Assembly (NCBI GenBank): GCA_019096065.1
Contig: JAGUCH010000002.1
Span: 10,614,501 to 10,678,500, forward strand
Length of the DNA: 64,000 bases
Reading direction: 5' to 3'
Source: Paracyclopina nana
Taxonomy: Eukaryota > Arthropoda > Copepoda > Cyclopoida > Cyclopettidae
This document shows positions 42,101 to 51,379 of this stretch, piece after piece. The notes under the pieces are model-generated. The model did not search any database, was not told the origin of the DNA, and saw only the letters and a list, made by a program, of their open reading frames with translations. How positions within the stretch are numbered: position 1 is the stretch's first letter; each line of letters begins with the position of its first letter. The position numbers and the translations under genes are program-made.

Positions 42101-43347
42101 GCAAGGATGGCACCCCGTTCGGGGCAAATGTGCCCCAGAAGATTCTGGATATGCTGGCTGATGAGCGCATCCGCGTGGTAGGATTCAGCCTCATGGACGA
42201 GTGCCGCTTTGAGCAGCTTGGCTGGAAGGTCACAGGGCGCGTCGATGCCAACTTGGTGGCCTTGATTGCGTATCCCCAGGATGATCAGGAGACGCCCCAT
42301 ACTGGCCTCACCTACGTGGCAGCCCGTTTAGGCCTCCAGCGCGTGCCGCGGCTGAAAGGCAAGAAGCTGTCCTACCTGCCCCCCTTGGACCAGGGCCAGA
42401 GGACGTTCGAGGTCAACAGGAAGACAGTCGACTTCTCTAGGGACCCATGCAATTGGACCGAGGACATGCATGAGTTCATCTGGGCCCAGCATGTGGCCGC
42501 CTTGGGCGTGGTCGTCAACACCACAGTGCAGGCCATGATCATCCACGGCTACAACGGCAAGGCCGACGCGTGGCGCCATGCGCACTTGCTGTGTGACAGG
42601 GTGCGTGAGACTTGTGGCGTCTCTAAACTGAGAAGAGGACGCGATTTGAGGCCGCTCAATTCCACCGAGTGGCTGAAAGGCGAGGCTCTGTATGAGGAGA
42701 GCGGGGTCAGGGCCGAGTTCTTGTTTCTGGGCAGTCAGACAGGCTTGGGCCTCAACTCGGCGAGCCAAGTTCGCACTTTCATGCGCCTGGGCCGGCCTTA
42801 CAAGCTGGACCTCTTCAACGTCGACAAGAAGCTGGCTGAGGCGTTCACCTGCATTATCGGGAAACCGGCGCACAGAGCGCACTTGAGTCACGTGGCAGTA
42901 GCTCTTGTCAAAAGGACTATTGGTCGGAGTTGTCCTCACTACTGCGCCAAGTGTGGAAGCCTGGACCATCTGGAGAGCTCCTGCGCCACCCCCCTGCACT
43001 GCGTCTTGCCCACCTGCGACGATGACGGCCACACCATCATGACGTGCGCCAGGCTTTTGAAGGTGTGCACTTTCTGTGCGGAGATTGGACATCACGCCTC
43101 CCACCATTTCAATGCCAAGTTCGAGGGGAAACCCTGGCTTCAATTCATTGAAGAAGCCTCGCTGGCCTCAGCTTTGAGCCTGCCTGGCCACAAGTTTTTT
43201 GGTGGCTTTGCCGTCGAGATGGCTTATGACGCCGAGGGGTGCATCGACCTCATCCCTTATAACAGGGCTGTGGAGGCCGAAGATGGGCCAGAGACCCAAT
43301 ATATTTTGGAGGACTTCGCTCTCCCCGTCGCCTCATCGTGGCCGTAG
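39100..43347 (+). CDS. BEL/Pao element ORF2, zinc-knuckle protein of unknown role
   Basis: ORF of 1415 codons, GC-richer than ORF1, in the place where an envelope gene would sit. Its first ATG overlaps the gag-pol stop (ATGA, 39100-39103). A second in-frame ATG at 39454 (MSDLSVNAPSDAVIEAIRDLE) looks like a more natural start. No signal peptide or membrane anchor was seen from that second start. It has a Pro-rich and acidic first half, a folded second half, and Cys/His knuckles near 1278-1338 (CPHYCAKCGSLDHLESSC, CTFCAEIGHHASHHF). Residues ~1000-1150 (ILDMLADERIRVVGFSLMDE, RVDANLVALIAYP, CNWTEDMHEFIWAQHVAAL) resemble a DEDD 3'-5' exonuclease fold without all catalytic acids; that is tentative. 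It may be a second Gag-like nucleic-acid-binding protein. Confidence 0.85.
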   Translation: MMDLKRKMKILVMYKVLVFMPSLTPSLTSRASLSERKLRPALFLFLLVATERDSLTVIFPSNSSCESRRKNCCDHSTSRTAKPVQPELSGELSVRFPFRSTLRNQFTVSENLLCKIVVMSDLSVNAPSDAVIEAIRDLEASVAIRKEQLRAEGKLESQDVPWFERPPPPPSFVRARSASPCRPPSVVRPPPPHVRSRTPPPRSSTPVSRLQGPPPTYRMSPVGLSSGTWPPLPLAVPAMGPLKKEAESAGPVTRSPEPDALRVHAYEARKRELELVKKRNDEAPIVPHPRELAEAMEAMEEDDSGASKKVIFSPFVEVAKVREGVTEVDRDQPLASLPQVEADAASEAVRAPNLDLLTGESTNVLVSYQEEPAPEDPEAPLINLSFTEDAEATVRGLDLDSEMANIELPPPIVPTDASAVGSSKLSDASRDESLLRGQVLSSGKASFSNKQDSELSLGSQAPPDVDQDCSATAELLGDKDDMEWEGVCVDEADFALLDDDPLSPPSAKTASLSRNARSSPASKRRMESTPIPERERKTAKLELTLSTIAERSSLEIGSAEKEDHTSSQKTATGSSAAAEGSNVSEVVVNRLGLIVSGEYPSHYAERILDIEEAVRGIMAAHGARLTLCEDQVINVMSVPVMVEHYSDPRVSFLAHSMDYGPRSPKEFRPEEKRAIACVVAEKLDATRVALLAMGQTPQAVMLTCHPKLFDLYDSYQKQTLIKLRTEQKPINPGPLRGAARQEAWDAWQMRKALARSFYGSWMKGVINETSDVGIASILSCYGGQITDANVPEFVIRYWKTFARHWGDEEGRDHLSMDIEVDPQYGELPSAPQWAPIEPKGKPTDDPPCQAAQAYLEGGVAVKCPRSACLSNVVEPPKLMKVKRGNKGVNCYDVYPMNEAFNDMEFGRGSFDTRPNGVKSVVHLTKDSQWPQVEAMLTKKGFFRAGQFGGIMTCHFEPWTYQALEAKGLIAEGSTQSPEGCFTAATFGVKGHLLVVHSLHPGKDGTPFGANVPQKILDMLADERIRVVGFSLMDECRFEQLGWKVTGRVDANLVALIAYPQDDQETPHTGLTYVAARLGLQRVPRLKGKKLSYLPPLDQGQRTFEVNRKTVDFSRDPCNWTEDMHEFIWAQHVAALGVVVNTTVQAMIIHGYNGKADAWRHAHLLCDRVRETCGVSKLRRGRDLRPLNSTEWLKGEALYEESGVRAEFLFLGSQTGLGLNSASQVRTFMRLGRPYKLDLFNVDKKLAEAFTCIIGKPAHRAHLSHVAVALVKRTIGRSCPHYCAKCGSLDHLESSCATPLHCVLPTCDDDGHTIMTCARLLKVCTFCAEIGHHASHHFNAKFEGKPWLQFIEEASLASALSLPGHKFFGGFAVEMAYDAEGCIDLIPYNRAVEAEDGPETQYILEDFALPVASSWP

Positions 43348-43375
43348 TCGCTCGAGGCTGTCGAGGCCGACCTCC

Positions 43376-43385
43376 AAAAGGGGGA
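43376..43385 (+). promoter_or_regulatory. Polypurine tract of the BEL/Pao element
   Basis: AAAAGGGGGA lies a few bases before the 3' LTR (43389), the place of the plus-strand primer in reverse transcription. Confidence 0.85.
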
Positions 43386-43388
43386 CTT

Positions 43389-44004
43389 TGTCGCGGGCCG
43401 AAAGGCAGCGGCACTCAGCGCGCGCTGCGCTCCGTCTCCGTCAGCTTCGGCCTCAAGATCTCAGCGCCAAGTGCATTTTTGAATCAGTGTGAGAATTGAA
43501 TTGATCAAGAATAGATCTCTGTTTAAAATGTAGCTATATACTGGTATTTATTTGATTAGTTGTTATGTTTGCTTAGTATTTTAGTTCTGTAGCCTGAAAA
43601 GTGCTGCATAGCCTGCTTTTGGATCAGGTCAAGCCTGACAGAAGCTTTTAGTATTGTCCTGCTTTTAGCTTAGCTACTTGTGGAGAAATCCACCTCATGG
43701 TCTCACACTCACTGCTTTATGAATGAAAAGGACACTTTTATGAGTTTTGGAGCAGGAAACTGCTTCTAGGGTCATTTTATTGGCATCTCTCATTTATTGG
43801 GGACATACTTTGTCTACTTGTGCTGCATCCAAGCACTGAGGGCAGTGGATCTGGACCTTTGGAGTTCCCTTGGTAGACCAGCCATCGTGGAACTGTGGAG
43901 GATTTCGCTGTGGAAGCGGCCTTTCTCTATTGAAGCAGCCTCCTAGGTCTTCACAGTCCTCTCCGGGACGCCGAAGCCATCACCGGGCAAGGGGGACTTC
44001 AACA
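43389..44004 (+). repeat. 3' LTR of the BEL/Pao element
   Basis: It is the same 616 bp as the 5' LTR with no difference seen by eye. It is followed by TTAT, the second copy of the target duplication. Confidence 0.95.
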
Positions 44005-44094
44005 TTATAAAGTATTTTATAAGGTGTGTTGCTCCTCTGTTTGACCAGATATTGTCCAAGAAGTAAATCCCATTGCAGAAAAAAGGAGAAAAAA

Positions 44095-44168
44095 TGCCTT
44101 GCATGGGGATCGAACCCTGATCATCTAGATTAGGAATCCGACGCTCTTCTGACTGAGCTACCACTACA
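44095..44168 (-). pseudogene. tRNA-like sequence, probably a degenerate tRNA-Arg or tRNA-derived SINE head
   Basis: On the minus strand the internal promoter boxes are very good: A box TGGTAGCTCAGTCAGAAGAG and B box GGTTCGATCCC. The D-arm pairs fully and the loop TTCCTAA would give anticodon CCT (Arg). The acceptor stem pairs at only about four of seven positions, and the anticodon and T stems contain mismatches. It therefore looks like a pseudogene or SINE fragment rather than a working tRNA. Confidence 0.5.
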
Positions 44169-46212
44169 GATAGAAAAAATTGTTGTTAGAATTCCTTTTT
44201 ATTCGTCTTCTAAGCTGAGCAAAGCTTAGCAGAAGAGTAGAGTTTCTATTAGATATACCAGACAAAACTTGATCAAACACATCGTTTACTTTCAAAAAGT
44301 TCCAAATTCAAAATGCACACTTTTTAAGTGATTCATTAACACTTTCGGCTACTCTTGCACTACTGAGGGCCTCTCAACCCAAGCCCTCAAAGTAATGGAT
44401 CAAATGCTAAGTCAAGATTGCCTGGTCTGGTAACTTCATTAACATTTGAAAATTACTTTCCATCATATAAAATCGTATATATATGTAAACAAATTATAAA
44501 ACAGGCTTACAAAATGTCTGAGCTCATTTTACAAAGTAAAAATCTCGTAGCATTACTTGGCTCTCGCAAGCTCGAGCCCGCAAAGTTGCCACTCGATTTT
44601 TACTTTACAAAATTTGCTCAGCTATTTTATTAGCTTGTTTTATAAATTGTTTACATATATAAATAGATATACCCAGCTCCTACCCAATTTTCATAATCAA
44701 ATTAATGGCTCAGAGGTTGAGCGTCGGCGCCCGGTTGGAATCTTACTACCTCCATCCTTTTTTTCTATGACATTTAAATAAAATAGATGGCGCAAGGATC
44801 AAGTGAGGTATAATGATCATTATCCACTTGTAGATGCATAATGTTCATTATCCTCCTCTAGATCAAACAACAATGAAAAATCATAGAAATTATATGGTCG
44901 GAACTTATGTACTGCTCAGCCGAAAATTGATTTAACTTTTTTTATTTATATAGCCTTGAAGCAGGGTTGAAGAGGTTTCAAAAATGTAATTTGTCGGTCG
45001 AATTCATCTCAGTTAGGGTGGCTACCACTTTACTGTGCGCAGGAAATTGACTATCCGCTACTGACTAAAATCTCTAAGGGGCTGATGCAACTCTATAAGA
45101 CCATTTTAAAGGTCTTTAAATATTGCACAACCTCCCAAGATGATCCCTAGGGCACCATGAACCCAATTTTGACCCAAATTTGGATCCAGCTTTTTTTGCA
45201 TGTTATCGCTTGCAACGAGCTCAAAACAGTTATTTCAAATACAGCCGAGTCCTTTATGGAGCCTATTCAGCACAGTCAGCTGATTTCAAAACTGCTGAGT
45301 CACTTTCTCAGCAAAAGTTGCTCAGCACCCCTAAATATTCACAAACTCTAAGTCTCAGCATCTATTTGCTCAGCTAAATAAAATGACAAGATTTAGCCAA
45401 GTCATTTAATCTAAAGTTGTTGTGAATAAATCAGACATCATTTTGGCAAAGTCTCAGCATCGTAAACAAACTTAGCAACACAACATTCAGGTAGAGATTT
45501 GAAATTTGGTATAGATCTAGCCCTCACTGTCCTCTTCATTTCTTATTTCAAACTTTGACCCCCAAAATATCAGCAAGTCAGTGCCTCAGCACATATCTAT
45601 TTTCTAATCTGATGTCACATTGAGCTCTTCAACAACCTTGTATATCATATTCAAGTGAATAAAATGACCTGCATGAAAGTGGAGTTTTCCGAAGGCAGTA
45701 GCTTTAAAAAAATGACCAATTTTTTTAAAATGCTTCGATTGTTCTGAAGTTGTACTGAGCCCCTACATCTGATAGCCAAGTGGTCAAGTCCACTTTTAAG
45801 TGTTGCATTTTTGTACTACGTAGCGCTCAGCGCTATCTCATCTTCTAGTCGTCCTATCTTAGATCTGTTGTGGCATGTAGTGTATGGTATATAACCCTGT
45901 ATTTAAAAATCATTAAGGTTGCCAAAATTAAATAAACCCGGTTCAATTTAAGATTCAGGGTGCTCCGAAATTGTGAAGATGATTGATTGACTTCTTGTTT
46001 TAAAGTGCTAGCCAAGAACTCGCTTTGGGGTTGAACAATGCTCCGCTCAAATTATCCAAGGCGGCAAAAGCACCTTGGACACCTAGCTAGAAGTAATGCT
46101 TTTTTTCTATTCAACCCTTGAAGCAATCGGTGTAGCCAGCGCGGTTGGAGTTTGCTCAAAATGAAATTTCATCAAAATGATCTTCTTGCGACGCCCTGAA
46201 TTTTGCTTGCAG
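44169..46212. other. Remainder of the long BCD1 intron
   Basis: AT-rich sequence with no exon seen apart from the repeats listed separately. A tRNA D-arm-like fragment (GGCTCAGAGGTTGAGCGTCGG, about 44707) suggests SINE remains. Near 45840-45930 the CTAGTCGTCC...GTAGTGTATGGTATATA stretch resembles 55490-55565. The intron ends with the acceptor TTGCTTGCAG. Confidence 0.55.
44475..44660. repeat. ~185-bp MITE-like inverted repeat
   Basis: The left arm (44475-44545, TATATGTAAACAAATTATAAA...TAAAAATC) and the right arm (44593-44660) are imperfect inverted repeats of about 70 bp around a 47-bp loop with GCTCGAGC. It has the form of a small non-autonomous DNA transposon. No TA duplication could be fixed. 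Confidence 0.7.
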
Positions 46213-46737
46213 ACCTCTCGCTTCTGGAGTCAGCCGTCGCGAAGGCAAGAGTGGGCGTACCGAGGCCGCTGCGATCGCCCCCCAGGAGGCCTCGAGGATT
46301 TGACGCGAATTTCAGGGCGTTGCAGCGAGCCTGCAGCCGACGCAACTGCGAGTTGACCGCGTTGCCCTCGCACTTTTCTCGCCATTCGGCCAACACTAGC
46401 CGATTCATCGCGGAGAGGGACGAGATTTTGTGGCGCATCGACTGGATTTGTCCGCAATTCCAATTCCGCGAGGTGTCTCAGGGGTGACTATATAATTGAT
46501 CGAGTATTCCAAGTCCTCATGATGATGACGTGTGCCCACAGGGTGAGCGAGCGCGAGAGGCTGGGCGATTTGGTGTTGCGGACGCTGTCCTCGTTGTCGC
46601 CCCATGCGAGGCTGAAGGATGTGAGCGTGCGATTGGAGGCCGAGGCCGAGCTGGAGACGGAGCATTCGTTGGCGTGGTGCCTGCAGCGGCGTCGCATTCT
46701 CGAGTACCCTGTGCTCATTGTTATGGTATCGGAATAA
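46213..46737 (+). CDS. ZNHIT6: BCD1 (ZNHIT6) exons 2 and 3, C-terminal domain
   Basis: Exon 46213-46483 (phase 1 in, phase 2 out) and exon 46542-46737. The translation starts LSLLESAVAKARV and contains HSANTSRFIAERDEILWRIDWIC and ERERLGDLVLRTLSSLSP, followed by LAWCLQRRRILEYPVLIV. This is the conserved BCD1 C-terminal region that follows the zf-HIT domain, and it completes exon 1 at 27830-28028. The joined protein is about 222 residues, short for the family. The stop codon is inside the polyadenylation signal AATAAA (46733-46738). Confidence 0.85.
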
Positions 46738-46799
46738 AAGATGGCGCTGCCTTCGTAACTGTTGAAAGAAGAAAGAAAACCACGCCTTGAAATGCGTGC

Positions 46800-46945
46800 T
46801 CGCTCGCGTGCGCGCGCGCGCGCGCGTTGCGTTGGTGAACCACCAGGCTGCTAGTGCAGTGGCAGCAGCGCTTGCTGGCTTTGAAAAGTTGAGGCGTGGT
46901 GAGCGCGCGTAATTTGCGCTCGCGCGCGCGCGCGCGCAAGCGGCG
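46800..46945. repeat. CG-dinucleotide repeats at the fax promoter
   Basis: Two runs of alternating CG/GC (about 46807-46826 and 46918-46938) lie just upstream of the fax start codon at 46998. Alternating CG tracts can form Z-DNA; their place suggests part of a GC-rich promoter. Confidence 0.8.
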
Positions 46946-46997
46946 TTAGTTAGTTGAGTGAGGTGACGCTCAGCGTGGGTTAGACCTTTGAACAATC

Positions 46998-48819
46998 ATG
47001 CCGGAAACCGAAGTCGAGACCCCGGCCGCGCCGGCCACCGCCGAGACCAACGTGAAGGAGGACGCCGTGAAGGCCGAGGACAACAAGGAGGAGAAGAAGG
47101 ACGAGGAGAAGGCGACGGAGGACAAGCCCGCGGCGGCGGAGAAGAAGAAGAAGGCGGCGGCGAAAGAGCCCGGCCCGCCGCCGCCGCCGCCGGTGCACAA
47201 AAAGGACTTTGAGAAGGACGTGGTCTACGTCTACCAGTTCAACCGCACCTCCGCCGTCCCCTCCATCAGCCCCGCCTGTCTGAAGCTCGAGACGTGGCTG
47301 AAGCTCAACGGCATCAAGTTCGAGGTAAGCAACAAGCCTTTGTCTCCGCGGCTTTCTCTTCTCCAAAGGGCGTTGGCTTTTATGTGCTTTTCTCCACGCA
47401 GAACATCAACCACCACTCCAAGCTGAGGTCCAAGCGAGGACTCCTCCCCTTCGTGGAGGTCAACGGTGAGGAGATCTGCGACTCGGACTTCATCATCAAG
47501 AAGCTCACGGCCAAGTTCGAGAAAGACGACCCCGCCTCCCACCTCTCGCCCGACCAAAAGAATGTGCAGCACGCCATGGTCACCATGGTCGAGAATCACC
47601 TCCAGTGGTAAGAAATACCTGCCAGGGGGAAATTAGTACAAGTGCAGGGGCGGTGGCTCGGTTGCGAAATGCCCTCAATGAATGCCTTTTTCCCCCTGGA
47701 CATTTCGCCGGCCGACAACGCCACCGCTGATGCCTGAAAAGGGAAATTTCCCCCCGCTCTTGCGCATTTTTCTTTCTTTCGCTCGCTCGCTAGCGTCAAT
47801 GTTTGTTTCGTGGGGAGGGGGGAGGAGAAAAAAGTTAGCATGGGTGCGCCAACGCTCAAATTCCTCCATGATTAGCATTGTGGGATGGGCCGTCGTCGCT
47901 GCAGCAAGGTGGTTTTTTTCCCTTCATGTTTCGGGGCGCACGCTCCCACTGTAGTTCGTACCTTCATGCCTTGGTCGGCGGCGTCTTTTCCCACGGTAAA
48001 TTCGGATGAATCTTCATTTGTCATTCATTGAGGAAGTGGGCCACGCAAACATGAAAATCGACCTAATTTCAGGGCTGTCATGCACTGGAGGGTGAAAAAT
48101 GCGGAGAATACGCTCAAGGGCTACCATCTGGATCTTCAAGCCATGATGGGCACCAAGATGCCGGCTTCGATTTTGAACTTTGCCTTCAAGCACACCATGC
48201 TTCGGAAAGGCATGAAGAAGGTGAAGGCCGCGGGTTTCAACGGTTACACCGCCGAGGAAATTGAACAGTTCGGCAAGGATGACCTCAAGGTCTTGTCCGA
48301 GTTGCTCGGCGAGAAGCAGTTCTTCTTCGGGGATGATCCCCAACACTTGGATCTGGTTGCGTTCAGCCAACTTGCACTGGTCATCAACGTCGACGACAGC
48401 GAGAACGGCGTCAAGTGCCCGCTCAAGGAGTTCATCAACTCGGAGTGCACCAATCTCGTTGGCCTGTACACGAGAATGAAGGTGAGCTCATGTCAGTGAG
48501 GCATTAATCGCTCTTTCTCATGCCCGTGCTCTGCCATAGGATCGCTCTTGGGGAGATCACTGGGACGAGGCAATCGGCGAAAAAATGGACTTGAATCCGC
48601 ATATTCCCAAGCCTGACCCACCTAAAGAGGAGGAGAAGAAGGAGGAGGCTGCCCCGTCGGCAGTGGAGGCAGAGGACAAGAAGAGCGAGGAGAAAAAGGA
48701 TGAGGACAAGGAGAAGGTAAGCTACCAGCTCATTCTTTGCCTACTCATCTCATTTTCGTTTTTCGTAGGGGGACAAGGACGAAAAAGAGAAGGAGGAAAA
48801 AAAGGAGGAGTCCAAGTAA
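46998..48819 (+). CDS. fax: Failed axon connections (Fax) homologue
   Basis: Five exons with matching phases: 46998-47324, 47402-47607, 48073-48481, 48540-48716, 48769-48819; about 389 residues. Both ends are Lys/Glu/Ala-rich and disordered, with a PPPPPP run near residue 65. The core is a metaxin/GST-like fold: YVYQFNRTSAVPSISPACLKLETWLKLNGIKFE, a thioredoxin-like N half, then LPFVEVNGEEICDSDFI and the helical half with MVTMVENHLQW and QFFFGDDPQHLDLVAFSQLA. Fax modifies axon growth together with Abl kinase in flies. AATAAA at 49123-49128 is a likely 3' end signal. Confidence 0.92.
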
Positions 48820-49913
48820 AAAGATAGAGCACAACACCAACACTGCACATACAACAACTTTATTTTGCGCGAAAAATCGTACCTACGACGAACAAGCGAC
48901 CTAAGCAAATGACGGCAACATCATCATTTTAACAAACAGCCTCCTTTTACCCTTACTTAAGCTGCTACATATTCGTTGAAATATGTTAATCATGAATGAC
49001 ACTCAAGAGGAAAGATTGATTAAGCCTATTAAATTCTAAGATCTGAAATTATGATGATATTGTACAAAAAAAAGATGAAGAATATTGTATTTCTTGCCTT
49101 TAATCTGGCAAAGCCTCCGTGAAATAAAGAATACATGTGAGACGGCCTTGACTATTGGCTAATTGGGAGTTATGATGGCTTAATTGCTGCTAATGGTACT
49201 ACGATAGAATAGGTTTGTCCGTAAAAGGCGACCAGTAAACCTGTTGAAAAGCTATACAAAAAAGCCTGGTTTTTCAAAAGGCTATAAACTCTGGAAACAA
49301 AAACAGAGCAACAATTTCACTAAATTGGGACTATTCAGCTTACAACTTTGAAACTTGCTAGTCCTACTTTTTTCAAAGTCATGAATTACCGAAAAAAATG
49401 GTAAGAAAAGTAGTGAGAATGATAGTTGAAAAAGATTGGTGGTCAGAATTGTTGGTTGAAGAAGACAAAAGAGAGCATGAAGTGAGTCCAAAAACTTAGT
49501 GTAAATTTATCAAGTAGTGATAGAAGTTGACTGAAAAGCAGCTGGTGGAGTAGCTCGAGAAATAATAGTTCCCTACCCCCTCAGGAAAAATTAGACCCCA
49601 AGAAAAATCCCTGAGAGGTCGGGAAAAATTTGAGAACCGAGCAACTATTTTTCATCCGAGCGCAGCGGTAGTGGGGTCCAAGCGTCATTTCTGATTTAGG
49701 TTATATTGGTACACATACATTTCATTTACTGCCGGAGTTGTGCTCACTTTGAAAACTCGCCTTTGAAGTTTGATGTAAGAGACGGGATTTTGTGATGGGG
49801 CTAGAGGAAAGCAACGCCAAGGGCTTCATTTGCGTGGCCCAAAAATGGTTCCGAGTTGTTATTGCAGCAGTCAAGAGATGCGTGCAGCTTAAGCTTTGGA
49901 CCTCAGGGGAACT
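48820..49913. other. fax 3' region and spacer, no further gene seen
   Basis: It holds the fax 3' untranslated region (to about 49140) and AT-rich spacer. The small ORFs here have no family features. Confidence 0.6.
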
Positions 49914-51311
49914 CTAATTAGGCTCTTTATTCAATAGACCGATGAAAAAATCGCACTTTTCGGCAATTGTGTCTAGGGCCATTGTCACAAGGTCAAATGG
50001 CGGCAGAGCGCCGACGCTTTCAACAGTGAAAATGAAATGGTCTCGCTTTTTCGTAAGCTCCACGCCGTCTTTGAGATCTTCATGGCGAAAAACATTTCGA
50101 GAACACGCATCATACCTAGGAAGTGGAAGAGTATTATTGAGGAACGTCCTAATTTTTTGAGGCTATCTAACGAGTTTTTTGAAGATAACATTCGATGAGC
50201 TAACTAACGGAACAGTAAAGTAACCTTAGATGTAATACATTCTAAGATTGTATTAAGGCTCGCTTTGTTAGCATAAAAACAACCGCCATTAACAACAGCC
50301 ATCATTACCTAGCGTCTTTGATGAAGGCCTCACTCCCACTGGAACTAGATTTGATGCCCACCACTCCAGGAGAAAAGCATTTTTGCAGTCTGGTTGCGGC
50401 CTCCCCACATACAGGCCTCAGCAATTTCACCTCCGGCAACAGCCTGTAAAATGCTGTACATACTGGCGAAAATTTGGCATGGTCTTTCCCTACCCCCTTG
50501 ACGGCGTACAGCTTGAGATCCAGCTCGTGGCCTGAAAGAAAATCAGGAGCAAGTCAACATGGGGAACTTGACATAAACGAAGCGTCTCTAGGTTTTAATA
50601 TCCACCACTTTTCATTTCCAAGTAATCTTGTTGTCCAGGACACAAAATGAAAAGGCATGTCAACAATCGGCTCATGTGTGGGACTCAAAAATTGCTAGCG
50701 TTACCTGGTCTCAATTTGGCTATCAAGATGTCATCGGAAATAACGCCAATACTAACAGGCTGTCCGGACTTAAGAAGAGGCCTGATACTTTTCGAGTAGA
50801 CATTAGTATCGACAAAGGAATCTTTCGATTTAGAACCACTTTGTCGCCTGCACCGAATCTTAAGCTCAAACACGATCGTGTCCTCGGGCGTCCCTTCAGC
50901 CTCTCGGGTGAGTTCTTCATCTGACTTGGTCTCGTCGGACTCGAGGCCTGTGTGCTTGAACTTGAATAGCCTTGGGTCTGCCTTGATGGGTACCAGCCCC
51001 AAGCGGTGGGCCAGTACCTCATCCTGAATGATGGACGTGTTGTTGTAGATGAACACCTTTTCGATTGCCATGGAGGGAATTTCCGAGATGAGGATTCGTC
51101 TGATCATGTTGGCAAATGAAGGATCGACTCCTATCATGTCGAATTCCAGTAGATTGTCTTCTGCCTTCAAGAAGGCTCCTATGCGTAAGCGCTCCTTGAA
51201 GGCGTTCACCGCGTTCTTGCCGGAACGGTGAAAGTAGTCTGGGGGTGTGGAGGTGTTGAGCAGGCCGAACTCAGTCAAGAATATACTATCTTCGTGCCTA
51301 TCTTGCATCAT
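49914..51311 (-). CDS. POLR1C: RNA polymerase I and III subunit RPAC1
   Basis: Exons 51311-50705, 50531-50309 and 50115-49914 join correctly to give 343 residues, the family length. It is the RpoA-like alpha subunit shared by polymerases I and [45 protein letters not shown], then [35 protein letters not shown] and the C-terminal [22 protein letters not shown] overlaps the last codons. The ATG is preceded by CTTTATCCCTTTCCAG, a strong acceptor, and the TSR1 stop codon is only 68 bp upstream on the same strand. Confidence 0.95.
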
Positions 51312-51379
51312 TGATCTGGAAAGGGATAAAGATTCGAATCAATTTGTATGTGACAACAGGGTGGTGTGACGACAATAAG

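Larger units (their letters stand above)
29507..44004 (+). mobile_element. Full-length BEL/Pao LTR retrotransposon with an extra 3' ORF
   Basis: Two 616-bp LTRs (29507-30122, 43389-44004) that look identical by eye start TGTCGCGG and end TTCAACA. The flanking TTAT (29503-29506 and 44005-44008) is a 4-bp target duplication. The primer site is complementary to a tRNA-Lys 3' end and a purine tract precedes the 3' LTR. ORF1 (30173-39103) is an uninterrupted gag-pol of the BEL/Pao type; ORF2 (39100-43347) is an unusual zinc-knuckle protein. All parts are intact, so the copy is young and may be active. It sits in the sense direction in the BCD1 intron. Confidence 0.95.

Noticed and set aside
39100-43347. 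Envelope gene in the BEL element
   Set aside because: No signal peptide, fusion peptide or membrane anchor; Cys/His knuckles point to a nucleic-acid-binding protein.
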